In this document: in pieces, positions 17,361 to 25,243 of the stretch
Numbering within the stretch: position 1 is the stretch's first letter
How the letters are laid out: every line of letters starts with the position of its first letter
Assembly (NCBI GenBank): GCA_025464445.1
Contig: JAODLY010000021.1
Location: forward strand, 1 to 64,000
Reading direction: 5' to 3'
Length of the DNA stretch: 64,000 nucleotides
Origin: Rhodoglobus sp.
GTDB lineage: Bacteria; Actinomycetota; Actinomycetes; Actinomycetales; Microbacteriaceae
Made by a program: the position numbers and the translations under genes
Notes under the pieces: model-generated
The model's input: only the letters and a program-made list of their open reading frames with translations
What the model was told of the DNA's origin: nothing
The model's database searches: none

Positions 17361-17432
17361 GCGGATGTGGCGCAGTGGTAGCGCATCACCTTGCCAAGGT
17401 GAGGGTCGCGAGTTCGAATCTCGTCATCCGCT
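17361..17432 (+). tRNA. tRNA-Gly (anticodon GCC)
   Basis: Cloverleaf of 72 bases: acceptor GCGGATG/CATCCGC, anticodon loop TTGCCAA between TCACC and GGTGA, T-loop TTCGAAT. Discriminator T, no encoded CCA. Confidence 0.96.
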
Positions 17433-17484
17433 CGAGTGGGAGTGTCAGTTCTGCTGCAGTTAGTAGATGCTGTCTCCCGCACGC

Positions 17485-17555
17485 GGTGGCGTGGCCGAGA
17501 GGCGAGGCAACGGCCTGCAAAGCCGTGTACACGGGTTCAAATCCCGTCGTCACCT
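17485..17555 (+). tRNA. tRNA-Cys (anticodon GCA)
   Basis: Cloverleaf of 71 bases: acceptor GGTGGCG/CGTCACC with one G-T pair, anticodon loop CTGCAAA between ACGGC and GCCGT, T-loop TTCAAAT. Confidence 0.95.
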
Positions 17556-17560
17556 CGGAA

Positions 17561-17577
17561 CTGCGTTAACAACGCAG
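17561..17577 (+). other. Short hairpin between tRNA-Cys and tRNA-Val
   Basis: CTGCGTT-AAC-AACGCAG is a seven-base perfect stem in the 34-base spacer. It may guide processing of the tRNA precursor; there is no T run for termination. Confidence 0.35.
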
Positions 17578-17589
17578 AACCAAAACTAT

Positions 17590-17661
17590 GGGCGGTTGGC
17601 GCAGCGGTAGCGCGCTTCCCTGACACGGAAGAGGTCGCTGGTTCGATCCCAGTACCGCCCA
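17590..17661 (+). tRNA. tRNA-Val (anticodon GAC)
   Basis: Cloverleaf of 72 bases: acceptor GGGCGGT/ACCGCCC, anticodon loop CTGACAC between CTTCC and GGAAG, T-loop TTCGATC. Its last 24 bases and the six beyond them are repeated exactly 132 bases downstream, the mark of an integration site or duplication. Confidence 0.96.
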
Positions 17662-17669
17662 CCGATGAG

Positions 17670-17694
17670 AAGGCTCGGACACTGTCCGGGCCTT
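17670..17694 (+). terminator. Terminator of the tRNA cluster, repeat unit 1
   Basis: Ten-base stem (17670-17679 with 17685-17694, one T-G pair) around a CACTG loop, nine bases after the tRNA end, followed by CTTCGG. Confidence 0.7.
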
Positions 17695-17800
17695 CTTCGG
17701 TCTACCGGATCGAGCCGGCGACCGACGATCGTCGTCGAACGCTGCCGCGTTCTCCCATAGACGATCGTCCTGGTTCGATCCCAGTACCGCCCACCGATGG

Positions 17801-17830
17801 TTGGCCCCGACACTGTTCGGGGCCAATTTT
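17801..17830 (+). terminator. Terminator copy in repeat unit 2
   Basis: Ten-base perfect stem (17801-17810 with 17817-17826) and a TTTT tail. Same position in the unit as the first terminator, with different stem bases that still pair. Confidence 0.75.
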
Positions 17831-17975
17831 GGTTTAACCCGGATCGAGCCGGCGACCTGGCGATCATCGGGCGAACGCTGAAGCGTTTCCCATAGACGAT
17901 CGTCCTGGTGGTGTGCTCTACCCCTTGCCGTTTAGGGCTGGGAGCAGGCTTCCGGGCACACTTTCCACCTGGCGA

Positions 17976-17981
17976 TACACT
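17976..17981 (+). promoter_or_regulatory. -10 box of a leaderless transcript
   Basis: TACACT, six bases before ATG 17988, without a Shine-Dalgarno. Confidence 0.5.
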
Positions 17982-17987
17982 CCACGA

Positions 17988-18431
17988 ATGTTGACTCAAA
18001 CGACGCTTGGGCTCTTTGTCGCGCTGATCGCGGTTGGGGGCGTGGTCGTCGGAGCTGTGGTCGCGGGTGCCTTCGCGGTCTTCACCGGATGGCTGGAAAA
18101 CCGTCGTCAGCATTCACGTTGGAAGCGAGAGAAGCGTTCGGGCACGCATCTCGCGTTCCTCGTTCTGATTGATCGCCACGCAGGCAACGCGAGGATGCAC
18201 AGCGGACCGCAAACCCCTCTCGAAATCAAAGAGGTTCTCGAAGAACTCAACGAGGCGGTGTCGGCACTGTCTCTCCTTGGGCCCGAGTCGGTCCTGGAAT
18301 CTGCACGGGCACTCCGGCTCGCGACCGCCGACTACATCGAGCACAATTCCGAGCCGGTCGGATGGGATGTTGCGCGTTCTGATTACATCGTTGCGTGTCG
18401 GAAGTCTCTCGGGATCGAGAACCGTGGGTAA
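17988..18431 (+). CDS. Unknown protein with N-terminal membrane helix
   Basis: Protein of 147 residues. A hydrophobic helix (about residues 7-33, LGLFVALIAVGGVVVGAVVAG) is followed by a basic segment, ENRRQHSRWKREKR, and a soluble helical domain with LEIKEVLEELNEAVSALS. ATG 17988 is chosen over an in-frame start at 17913 because it begins the helix and has TACACT six bases upstream. It lies just after the tRNA-derived repeat, so it is probably part of an acquired stretch. Not recognised; no phage or toxin motif seen. Confidence 0.55.
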   Translation: MLTQTTLGLFVALIAVGGVVVGAVVAGAFAVFTGWLENRRQHSRWKREKRSGTHLAFLVLIDRHAGNARMHSGPQTPLEIKEVLEELNEAVSALSLLGPESVLESARALRLATADYIEHNSEPVGWDVARSDYIVACRKSLGIENRG

Positions 18432-18460
18432 CAACACCCGCTGATCACTAGCGTGGAGGC

Positions 18461-18775
18461 ATGACAGATCCTCACGACTTGGTTGTTGCCCATGTCCCGC
18501 TAGATGGGCCCGGCATCCGTGTGGCGGGAGCGATCGCCGGTACGGATGTCAACAATTACGCGCTTCGGGATGTGCTCGGTTCGATCGATTCGAATCCGGC
18601 GCTCACGGATGGCGCGCTGGCGGACCCGGCTCTGCGCGACCTCGCCGTCTCGGCGCGCGCCGCTCATCTGAATATTCAAGCCCTCACATTTCACCTGCTC
18701 GAACTTCATCTAGGGGTCTCGAGGGGAAATCTCAACTACAACGAAGATGCCATCGAGGGTTACCAGACAGAGTGA
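18461..18775 (+). CDS. Unknown small soluble protein
   Basis: Acidic protein of 104 residues with a clear GGAGG before ATG 18461. There is no membrane segment or cysteine. The pattern of valine/aspartate strands followed by a C-terminal helix (AAHLNIQALTFHLLELHLG) suggests a small folded domain. It follows the preceding gene by 29 bases in the same direction and may be co-transcribed. Base composition is more AT-rich than core genes. Not recognised. Confidence 0.55.
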   Translation: MTDPHDLVVAHVPLDGPGIRVAGAIAGTDVNNYALRDVLGSIDSNPALTDGALADPALRDLAVSARAAHLNIQALTFHLLELHLGVSRGNLNYNEDAIEGYQTE

Positions 18776-18884
18776 GCACCCGGCATCCCTGCTCTTTTGC
18801 GGATGGGTTAAGGTCGTCCCACCTCGACGCCTGTGCGGCGCGGAAGCCAAGAGTCCAATCTGGTATCGGATGTCGGCATGAACA

Positions 18885-19619
18885 ATGTGTCATTGTTGCG
18901 TGATGTCGCATGCGCCAGTTTTCTTCGGACGCCCCGAAGGACCGTCGTCGGAGTTGAAGATTCGTCCAGAATTGGCCAGTTGGAATGCCTCCAAACATCC
19001 CGACCAGCAAAAGCTACTCAAGTCGTTGAACTACATCGAAAGTGTGTTGACGCGACACCTGACAGATTCGGGTGAGCAACTAGCTCTTCGACTGGACGTT
19101 GGACTAGGCGCAGATACGAATTGGCTGCGAGAACGCGACCTCGACAACTACCTGTACCCACTCGCAAAACACTTGACAAAGGGCCGAAAGCTAGCGCTCG
19201 AGTCCGTTTGGGCAACTAAAGCTGTGGGAGCTTCGTCCACAATTCGGTGCGAACCCGCGCACCGCACGGGAACTGAGAAATTTACCCGATGGGCCAGCGT
19301 CCACGAGATCCATACAACGGCCTCTTCACAACGGGAGGCCTACAAGCAGCAGATCAGCGATCAACTGGGAAACGTCCAAGTATTGCCCGACGGTCCGCTC
19401 GTCCTTGAGTTGGCGTTTGTCGTGGGTCAGCGCCGCAACTGGCTCAATCTCTGGAAACCAAGCATTGACGCGCTGGACAAGCTGCTAGGCCGAACGAATC
19501 CCGAGCGACGGTGGCACCCTCGCGATGGTCGGATCATTGAACTCGGACTGCATCGAAACATTGACCCCACCCTGCGCAACGAGGTGATGATCACGGTGGC
19601 GGCACACTCCCTCGTATAG
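18885..19619 (+). CDS. Unknown protein with two similar halves, faintly RusA-like
   Basis: Protein of 244 residues, or 238 if ATG 18903 is used; neither start has a ribosome site. It is AT-richer than its surroundings. Two halves look alike: LALRLDVGLGADTNWLRERDLDNYLYPL near 65 and LVLELAFVVG...NWLNLWKPSIDALDKLL near 170, each a strand followed by NWL and a helix with D-I/L-D. The DLDN and DGRIIELGLHR segments recall RusA-type Holliday junction resolvases, which are often carried by prophages. This resemblance is weak and by eye. The last 135 bases are antisense to a small frame on the minus strand. Confidence 0.6.
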   Translation: MCHCCVMSHAPVFFGRPEGPSSELKIRPELASWNASKHPDQQKLLKSLNYIESVLTRHLTDSGEQLALRLDVGLGADTNWLRERDLDNYLYPLAKHLTKGRKLALESVWATKAVGASSTIRCEPAHRTGTEKFTRWASVHEIHTTASSQREAYKQQISDQLGNVQVLPDGPLVLELAFVVGQRRNWLNLWKPSIDALDKLLGRTNPERRWHPRDGRIIELGLHRNIDPTLRNEVMITVAAHSLV

Positions 19620-19709
19620 CAAGGGATCTATCGCTTTGCGCTCGAAAATGTCGAAGGCGCGGCCTCCCTTCACATAGGCGAGAACCTCGCGGCGAACGGG
19701 TGCAGACAT
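19485..19709 (-). CDS. Possible small protein antisense to the end of the previous gene
   Basis: A 74-codon frame whose ATG 19709 has a very good AGGAG six bases upstream. The first 33 residues (SAPVRREVLAYVKGGRAFDI onwards) read like a real protein; the rest lies opposite the 3' end of the 18885-19619 gene and looks less protein-like. It may be the truncated start of an older gene cut by the acquired segment. No known family. Confidence 0.35.
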   Translation of the reverse strand: MSAPVRREVLAYVKGGRAFDIFERKAIDPLLYEGVCRHRDHHLVAQGGVNVSMQSEFNDPTIARVPPSLGIRSA

Positions 19710-19927
19710 TCTGGGCTCCTTTCGACATAGGTAGAGAACGATGCCCGCGCGCCGTCCCCATCGCGATGTGCCATAGCCGCAGCTCGCGCTGACCCCTCGG
19801 GCGCGAGGGCGTAGAGGTTGCGGGTTCCGCGCGAGTGTGGCGACGAGAGCGGCGTCAGGGAGAACGCGGAGGCGCTTGCTCACGGCGGAGCGCCCGATCT
19901 GCAAGGATGCCGCCCCCGCACGGTCGA

Positions 19928-20006
19928 CGAAACGCAGGAGATCCTTCGCGGTGGTGCCCATTTCGGCGCGCAAAGCGCTCTGACGGCAGAATCTCCTGCG
20001 TTTTCG
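19928..20006. repeat. Intergenic palindromic element, copy 1
   Basis: Arms CGAAACGCAGGAGAT (19928-19942) and ATCTCCTGCGTTTTCG (19991-20006) are inverted around a 48-base centre. A second copy with the same arms lies at 39304-39383, also intergenic. Confidence 0.8.
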
Positions 20007-20057
20007 GTGCCGACCGAGCCGGGCATCGGCGCAGCAGAGGGCGGGCGCGAGCGCCGC

Positions 20058-20063
20058 TAAAGT
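20058..20063 (+). promoter_or_regulatory. -10 box of leaderless thrS transcript
   Basis: TAAAGT, six bases before GTG 20070. No T-box leader precedes the gene. Confidence 0.5.
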
Positions 20064-20069
20064 TGCAGG

Positions 20070-22043
20070 GTGAGTAAGACCGGGTTTGAGCTGTTCACCG
20101 ACCGCAACGTCGTCGCCATGCGCGTCAACGGCGAGTTGAAAGACCTCGCCGCGACGACTACAGAGACCGACACTGTCGAACCCGTGACTATCGACTCGGC
20201 CGACGGCCTCAACATCCTGCGCCACTCGGCCGCGCACGTGACGGCGCAGGCCGTGCAGTCGATAAATCCGGATGCCAAACTCGGCATCGGTCCGCCCATC
20301 ACCGACGGCTTCTACTACGACTTCGATGTCGCGACGGCGTTCGTCCCCGAAGACCTCAAGGCCATCGAGAAGGCCATGGATCGCATCATCCGGCAGGGCC
20401 AGCGTTTCCAGCGCAGGGTCGTGACCGAGGATGAGGCGCGCGCCGAGTTCGCCGACGAGCCGTACAAGCTCGAGCTCATCGGGCTGAAGGGGGTCTCGAC
20501 AGGCTCGACCGGCGGGGATGACCTCGGCCAGGACGGCGAGTCGGTCGAGGTCGGCGGTGCTGAACTGACGATCTACGACAATGTCGACGGCAAGACCGGC
20601 GAGGTCTATTGGAAAGACCTGTGCCGCGGCCCCCACCTGCCCAACACGCGCATGATCGGCAACGGCTGGGCACTGTCGCGTAACGCGGCCGCCTACTGGC
20701 GCGGTTCGGAGAAGAACAAGCAGTTGCAGCGCATCTACGGCACCGCGTGGCCGACGAAGGACGAGTTGCGCGAGTACCAGGCTCGGCAGGAGGAGGCCGC
20801 CAAACGCGATCACCGCAAGCTGGGTCAGGAGCTCGACCTGTTCTCGTTCCCCGAGGAGATCGGCTCCGGGCTGGCCGTGTTCCACCCCAAGGGTGGAATC
20901 GTCAGGGCCGAGATCGAGAACTACATGCGCGAGCGGCTCATCGCGCACGGTTACGAGCAGGTCTACTCGCCACACATCACTAAGGGCACGCTGTTCGAGA
21001 CCAGCGGTCACCTGCAGTGGTACAAGGACGGCATGTTCCCCGCGATGCACCTCGATGAGGAGCACGACGAGGACGGCAACCTCACCCGCCAGGGCCAGGA
21101 CTACTACCTCAAGCCCATGAACTGCCCGTTCCACAACCTGATCTTCGACGCCCGCGGTCGCAGCTACCGTGAGCTGCCGCTGCGCCTCGCCGAGTTCGGC
21201 ACCGTATACCGCTACGAGAAGAGCGGCACGCTGCAGGGCCTCACCCGCGTGCGCGGGCTGACCCAGGACGACGCGCATATCTACGTGACTCCTGAGCAGG
21301 TGAAGGGCGAGATCAAGAGCCAGCTCGAGTTCGTGTTCGAGACCCTGCGCGGTTACGGCCTCGACAACTTCTACCTCGAACTCTCGACGCGCGACCCGAG
21401 CAAGTCGGTCGGCACCGAGGAGCAGTGGGAGGAGGCGACGGAGACCCTCCGCCAGGTCGGAAACGAGTCGGGCCTCACGCTCGTCGACGATCCGGGCGGA
21501 GCGGCGTTCTACGGTCCGAAGATCTCCGTGCAGGCGACGGATGCGATCGGCCGCACCTGGCAGCTGTCGACGGTGCAGCTCGACTTCAACCAACCGGAGC
21601 GCTTCAACCTCCAGTACACCGCTGCGGATGGCACGAAGCAGCAGCCGGTGATGATCCATCGCGCCCTGCTCGGCTCGATCGAGCGGTTCTTCGCGATCCT
21701 GCTCGAGCACTACGCGGGTGCGTTTCCCGTGTGGTTGTCACCCGTGCAGGTCGTGGGGATCCCCGTGGCCGAGGCGCACGAGCGGTACCTCGGCGGCGTC
21801 ATCCAGCAGCTTCGGGCCCTGGGTGTGCGGGCCGAGCTCGACGCGTCGAGCGAGCGGATGCAGAAGAAGATCCGCACGCACACGACGCAGAAGGTGCCTT
21901 TCCAGCTCATTGCGGGCGAAGAGGACAGCGCCAACGGTTCGGTGAGCTTCCGGTTCCGTGACGGCACGCAGGAGAATGGTGTGCCCATCGCCGACGCCGT
22001 CGCGCGCATCACGGCCGCGATCGCCGAGCACGCGCAGGTCTAG
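20070..22043 (+). CDS. thrS: Threonine--tRNA ligase
   Basis: Class II threonyl-tRNA synthetase of 657 residues. The N-terminal TGS-like domain is short, then the editing domain with HSAAH (His/Cys zinc-type site), and the catalytic core with [19 protein letters not shown] (motif 2) and [13 protein letters not shown] (motif 3), ending in the anticodon-binding domain. An insertion after LIGLKG, reading [10 protein letters not shown], is encoded by a repeat-like sequence at 20492-20510. The GTG start is the likely transcription start too. The HIT gene follows after five bases. Confidence 0.96.
   Translation: MSKTGFELFTDRNVVAMRVNGELKDLAATTTETDTVEPVTIDSADGLNILRHSAAHVTAQAVQSINPDAKLGIGPPITDGFYYDFDVATAFVPEDLKAIEKAMDRIIRQGQRFQRRVVTEDEARAEFADEPYKLELIGLKGVSTGSTGGDDLGQDGESVEVGGAELTIYDNVDGKTGEVYWKDLCRGPHLPNTRMIGNGWALSRNAAAYWRGSEKNKQLQRIYGTAWPTKDELREYQARQEEAAKRDHRKLGQELDLFSFPEEIGSGLAVFHPKGGIVRAEIENYMRERLIAHGYEQVYSPHITKGTLFETSGHLQWYKDGMFPAMHLDEEHDEDGNLTRQGQDYYLKPMNCPFHNLIFDARGRSYRELPLRLAEFGTVYRYEKSGTLQGLTRVRGLTQDDAHIYVTPEQVKGEIKSQLEFVFETLRGYGLDNFYLELSTRDPSKSVGTEEQWEEATETLRQVGNESGLTLVDDPGGAAFYGPKISVQATDAIGRTWQLSTVQLDFNQPERFNLQYTAADGTKQQPVMIHRALLGSIERFFAILLEHYAGAFPVWLSPVQVVGIPVAEAHERYLGGVIQQLRALGVRAELDASSERMQKKIRTHTTQKVPFQLIAGEEDSANGSVSFRFRDGTQENGVPIADAVARITAAIAEHAQV
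20492..20510 (+). repeat. Repeat-like insert within thrS
   Basis: GGTCTCGACAGGCTCGACC, encoding part of VSTGST. It matches 16 of 19 bases of a segment in pyrC at 52574-52592. From memory, close variants are dispersed repeats in Microbacteriaceae genomes. Confidence 0.5.
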
Positions 22044-22048
22044 CGACG

Positions 22049-22621
22049 ATGAAGGATTACGACGGCTCCGACCTCGGCCCAGACGTCGAGCCCGCGAGCG
22101 GCTTCGCGGCAGTACCGGATGCGTTCCAGCGCCTGTGGGTGCCATATCGGATCGCCTACATCCAGTCGAATGCGGAGAAGGCCCCCGAAGCGCACGAGTG
22201 CCCGTTCTGCATCGCGCCGACGCTGAGCGATGATGAGGCACTCATCGTCGCGCGCGGCACCCACGGCTATGTGCTGCTCAACCTCTACCCGTACAACAGC
22301 GGTCACCTGCTGGTCTGCCCGTACCGCCATGTTGCGACGTATGACGAGGCGACCGATGAGGAAACCGCCGAGATCGCTAGCCTGACCCAGACCGCAATGC
22401 GGGTGTTGACGCAGACGGCGCACTGCCAGGGCTTCAACATCGGCATGAACCAGGGCCGCATCGCCGGGGCCGGGATCGCGGAGCACCTGCACCAGCACGT
22501 CGTGCCGCGGTGGGAGCTCGACGCGAACTTCTTCCCCATAGTCGCGGGCACCAAAGCGATACCGCGCCTGCTCGGCGAGGTACGCGATGAGATCGCCGCG
22601 GCCTGGCCGTCGGACCACTGA
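22049..22621 (+). CDS. HIT domain nucleotide hydrolase/transferase
   Basis: Histidine-triad protein of 190 residues, likely acting on dinucleoside polyphosphates or AMP conjugates. The HIT motif HLHQHVVPR is near residue 150; a CPFC pair is near residue 53 and the family strand [20 protein letters not shown] precedes. It is five bases after thrS and co-transcribed. In many Actinobacteria pgsA and PIM-synthesis genes follow this gene; here pdxS follows directly. Confidence 0.9.
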   Translation: MKDYDGSDLGPDVEPASGFAAVPDAFQRLWVPYRIAYIQSNAEKAPEAHECPFCIAPTLSDDEALIVARGTHGYVLLNLYPYNSGHLLVCPYRHVATYDEATDEETAEIASLTQTAMRVLTQTAHCQGFNIGMNQGRIAGAGIAEHLHQHVVPRWELDANFFPIVAGTKAIPRLLGEVRDEIAAAWPSDH

Positions 22622-22659
22622 GCATCGATTGGCCACGGGGCCAGCCGACAACCACAGCG

Positions 22660-22665
22660 TAGAAT
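22660..22665 (+). promoter_or_regulatory. -10 box before pdxS
   Basis: TAGAAT, eight bases before ATG 22674, without a Shine-Dalgarno. Confidence 0.5.
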
Positions 22666-22673
22666 TGGGCATC

Positions 22674-23591
22674 ATGAGCACGGACAAGAACGAACAGCTG
22701 GGACAGAGCTCGCTGAACGGCACAAGCCGCGTCAAGCGCGGCCTCGCGGAGATGCTCAAGGGCGGCGTCATCATGGACGTCGTCACGGCCGACCAGGCGA
22801 AAATCGCCGAGGATGCCGGCGCTGTCGCCGTCATGGCTCTCGAGCGAGTGCCCGCCGATATCCGCTCGCAGGGCGGCGTGGCCCGCATGAGCGACCCCGA
22901 CCTCATCGACGGGATCATCGCGGCCGTCTCCATCCCGGTGATGGCAAAAGCCAGGATCGGGCATTTCGTCGAGGCCCAGGTGCTCGAGGCGCTCAAGGTC
23001 GACTACATCGACGAGTCTGAGGTGCTCTCACCCGCCGACTACGTCAACCACATCGACAAGTGGAACTTCTCCGTGCCGTTCGTCTGCGGTGCTACCAACC
23101 TGGGTGAGGCGCTGCGCCGCATCACCGAGGGTGCGGCGATGATCCGCTCCAAGGGCGAGGCCGGCACGGGGGATGTCTCCGAGGCCACGAAGCACATCCG
23201 CACGATCCTCGGCGAGATCAGCGCGCTGAAGGGCAAGTCGAAGGACGAGCTCTACGTCGCCGCCAAGGAGCTTCAGGCACCGTACGACCTCGTGCGCGAG
23301 GTCGCTGAAGCCGGCAAGCTTCCGGTCGTGCTCTTCACCGCCGGGGGAGTTGCAACACCGGCGGATGCCGCGCTCATGATGCAGCTCGGAGCCGATGGCG
23401 TGTTCGTCGGCTCTGGCATCTTCAAATCCGGGGACCCGGCCAAGCGCGCCGCGGCCATCGTCAAGGCCACCACGTTCTATGAGGACGCCGCCATCATCGC
23501 CGAGGCATCCCGCGGCCTCGGTGAGGCGATGGTCGGCATCAACGTGTCCGACATCGCGGAGCCGCACCGCCTCGCCACGCGTGGCTGGTAG
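22674..23591 (+). CDS. pdxS: Pyridoxal 5'-phosphate synthase, lyase subunit PdxS
   Basis: PdxS of 305 residues, the (beta/alpha)8 subunit that forms PLP from ribose 5-phosphate, glyceraldehyde 3-phosphate and ammonia. Lys92 in [12 protein letters not shown] is the Schiff-base lysine, with Asp35 in GVIMDVV. Further signatures are [14 protein letters not shown] and [15 protein letters not shown]. The start 22674 is supported by the adjacent -10; an in-frame extension to 22587 is not family-like. Its end overlaps pdxT by 11 bases, matching the need for a 1:1 complex. Confidence 0.97.
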   Translation: MSTDKNEQLGQSSLNGTSRVKRGLAEMLKGGVIMDVVTADQAKIAEDAGAVAVMALERVPADIRSQGGVARMSDPDLIDGIIAAVSIPVMAKARIGHFVEAQVLEALKVDYIDESEVLSPADYVNHIDKWNFSVPFVCGATNLGEALRRITEGAAMIRSKGEAGTGDVSEATKHIRTILGEISALKGKSKDELYVAAKELQAPYDLVREVAEAGKLPVVLFTAGGVATPADAALMMQLGADGVFVGSGIFKSGDPAKRAAAIVKATTFYEDAAIIAEASRGLGEAMVGINVSDIAEPHRLATRGW

Positions 23592-24180
23592 CACTCACCC
23601 GACGGTAGGCGTCCTCGCCCTGCAGGGCGATTTCCGTGAGCACATCGCCGTGCTCGGCGCCCTCGGAGCCGATGCCGTGCCGGTCAAGCGCCCGGAGGAA
23701 CTCGAGCGCGTTGCCGGCCTCGTCATCCCCGGCGGCGAGTCGACGGTCATGGACAAACTGAGCCGCATGTTCGGCATGGCGGAACCGCTCAAGGCGGCTG
23801 TGGCATCCGGGATGCCCGTCTACGGCACCTGCGCTGGCCTCATCATGCTCGCCGACACCCTCCTCGATGCGATCGAGGGGCAGCAGACGCTCGGCGGGTT
23901 CGACCTCGTGGTGCGGCGAAATGCCTTCGGATCGCAGCTTGACTCCTTCGAGACCGACCTCGACATCCCGGTGCTGGGCGATCCGGCGGTGCATGCCGTC
24001 TTCATCCGCGCGCCCGTCGTCGAGTCCGTCGGGGCAAAGGCGACGACTCTCGCGTCGCTTTCCGACGGCCGGGTCGTCGCCGTCGAACAGGACAACCTGC
24101 TGGGCACGTCGTTCCACCCGGAGATGACCGGGGACACCCGCTTTCACGAGTACTTCCTGCGCAAGGTGGCCGCGGCCTGA
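23581..24180 (+). CDS. pdxT: Pyridoxal 5'-phosphate synthase, glutaminase subunit PdxT
   Basis: Class I glutaminase of 199 residues that releases ammonia for PdxS. The nucleophile is Cys84 in [10 protein letters not shown]; the catalytic His/Glu are in [18 protein letters not shown] opens the protein and VIPGGEST is the oxyanion segment. GTG 23581 is chosen because it gives the standard N-terminus and overlaps pdxS by 11 bases. Confidence 0.96.
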   Translation: MAGSTHPTVGVLALQGDFREHIAVLGALGADAVPVKRPEELERVAGLVIPGGESTVMDKLSRMFGMAEPLKAAVASGMPVYGTCAGLIMLADTLLDAIEGQQTLGGFDLVVRRNAFGSQLDSFETDLDIPVLGDPAVHAVFIRAPVVESVGAKATTLASLSDGRVVAVEQDNLLGTSFHPEMTGDTRFHEYFLRKVAAA

Positions 24181-24201
24181 CACCTGTTGCATAGTGGGCA
24201 G

Positions 24202-24807
24202 ATGAAACTGTATTCAGATTTCGCCCCGCGCCGCACCCGCCAGGTGATCGGAGACCTGCTCGCCCTGGCCGCGATCGCGGCATGGGTCTGGCTCGGGATC
24301 GTCGTCTACCAACTGGTCGAGAATCTCGCCGGCTTCGGCAGGCAGATGGAGGATGCGGGGGCCGGTTTCAAAGACACGATGACCCAGGTGGGCGCAGCCC
24401 TCGGTGGCGTCCCGCTGATCGGAGGCGGCATCAGGGCGCCATTCGATGGTGCCAGCGGAGCCGGTGCGGCCCTCGAACAGGCCGGGCAGAGCCAGCAGGT
24501 GGCGGTGTCCCAGCTCGCGACGGGGCTCGGGATCGGCATCGCGGCGCTGCCGATCCTCACGATCCTGCTGTTCTGGCTCATCCCACGGATGCGTTTCGTG
24601 AGGCGCGCGGGCAACGCGCAGGCGATAGTCGACACGAGCGCCGGAATCGACCTGCTCGCGCTACGGGCACTGGCAACCCAGAAGGTTTCCGCCCTGACGA
24701 AGATCGACCTGGAGCCCATGGCGGCCTGGCGTCGCGGTGACGAGACGGTCATGCGCCAGCTCGCACAACTCGAGCTGCGCTCCTCAGGTGTGCGGCTGCG
24801 GGACTAG
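24202..24807 (+). CDS. Conserved-type two-helix membrane protein, unknown function
   Basis: Protein of 201 residues with membrane helices at about 17-38 and 107-129 and a glycine/alanine-rich loop of about 65 residues between them, probably outside. The C-terminal 70 residues are cytoplasmic and helical (LLALRALATQKVSAL). A weak CATAGT lies six bases before ATG 24202, so a leaderless start is possible. It sits between pdxT and convergent genes; its stop overlaps the next minus-strand gene by four bases. Not recognised. Confidence 0.7.
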   Translation: MKLYSDFAPRRTRQVIGDLLALAAIAAWVWLGIVVYQLVENLAGFGRQMEDAGAGFKDTMTQVGAALGGVPLIGGGIRAPFDGASGAGAALEQAGQSQQVAVSQLATGLGIGIAALPILTILLFWLIPRMRFVRRAGNAQAIVDTSAGIDLLALRALATQKVSALTKIDLEPMAAWRRGDETVMRQLAQLELRSSGVRLRD

Positions 24808-25193
24808 TCGAGGCGGCGGTCGAGCACCGTCGCGCGGGCGATTGCCCGGTATCCGGGAGTCGATGTCGCGTCGCGCAGGGTCGCGAACACGGCCGATCCT
24901 TCGAGCCGGCGGGCGGGCGTCAGGGCGTAGGCGAAGACGAAGACGAGGGACAGGGTCGCCTCGGGGTGGTCGTGCCGCTGCATCCTTCGCGTGATCGCGA
25001 ACTCGAAGCTGTCGCCGGCCGGCCCCCATGAGCACTCGAGCATGTCGAGTTCGGTGTGCTGCGGGCGGTAGGAGTGCCGGAACGCGAGCATGGCGTCGAT
25101 GCCGTCCGCCGCAGCCAATGAGGCGAGCGGTGAAGACAGGGAGCGCATGAACGCGTTGTGCGCGTAGGGAATCCTGAACCAGTGGGCTGCCAC
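24804..25193 (-). CDS. Conserved hypothetical protein
   Basis: Soluble protein of 129 residues with no membrane segment. It alternates strands such as [12 protein letters not shown] and [13 protein letters not shown], suggesting a beta-rich fold. The GTG start is set by TACCAT six bases upstream. It is divergent from yebC with only 50 bases between the two start codons. Family not recognised. Confidence 0.7.
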   Translation of the reverse strand: MAAHWFRIPYAHNAFMRSLSSPLASLAAADGIDAMLAFRHSYRPQHTELDMLECSWGPAGDSFEFAITRRMQRHDHPEATLSLVFVFAYALTPARRLEGSAVFATLRDATSTPGYRAIARATVLDRRLD

Positions 25194-25199
25194 GTGGCG

Positions 25200-25236
25200 A
25201 TGGTACGGCAGGGGGCATCCGGTCGCTGGCTAGAAT
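25200..25236. promoter_or_regulatory. Back-to-back leaderless promoters
   Basis: TACCAT on the minus strand (25205-25200) is six bases before GTG 25193. TAGAAT on the plus strand (25231-25236) is seven bases before ATG 25244. The two -10 boxes are only 25 bases apart, so the promoters must overlap in their -35 regions. Confidence 0.55.
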
Positions 25237-25243
25237 GTTCAGC

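Larger units (their letters stand above)
17638..17904 (+). repeat. Tandem repeat that begins inside tRNA-Val and copies its 3' end
   Basis: Two head-to-tail units, 17638-17769 (132 bases) and 17770-17904 (135 bases). The first 30 bases are identical and comprise the T-arm, acceptor end and discriminator of tRNA-Val(GAC) plus CCGATG. Each unit then has a terminator hairpin, a CGGATCGAGCCGGCGACC block, a GATC-centred palindrome, a GAACGC hairpin and a CCCATAGACGATCGTC end. Hairpin stems are kept while loops and some stem bases differ. A third copy starts (CTGGT) and stops. Typical sources are tRNA-targeted integration or tandem duplication. Confidence 0.85.
19710..20069. other. Intergenic stretch before thrS
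   Basis: No convincing gene. It contains a large palindromic element at 19928-20006 and the thrS -10 at 20058. Long open frames on both strands here are extensions of thrS antisense frames. Confidence 0.6.

Noticed and set aside
20000-20069. T-box or other riboswitch before thrS
   Set aside because: No T-box core sequence, and the -10 leaves no leader. The same holds for alaS and metK, which have no riboswitch-like leader.
19485-21710. A 741-codon open frame antisense to thrS
   Set aside because: It is the mirror of thrS codon bias in GC-rich DNA. Only its last part (from 19709) has its own ribosome site.
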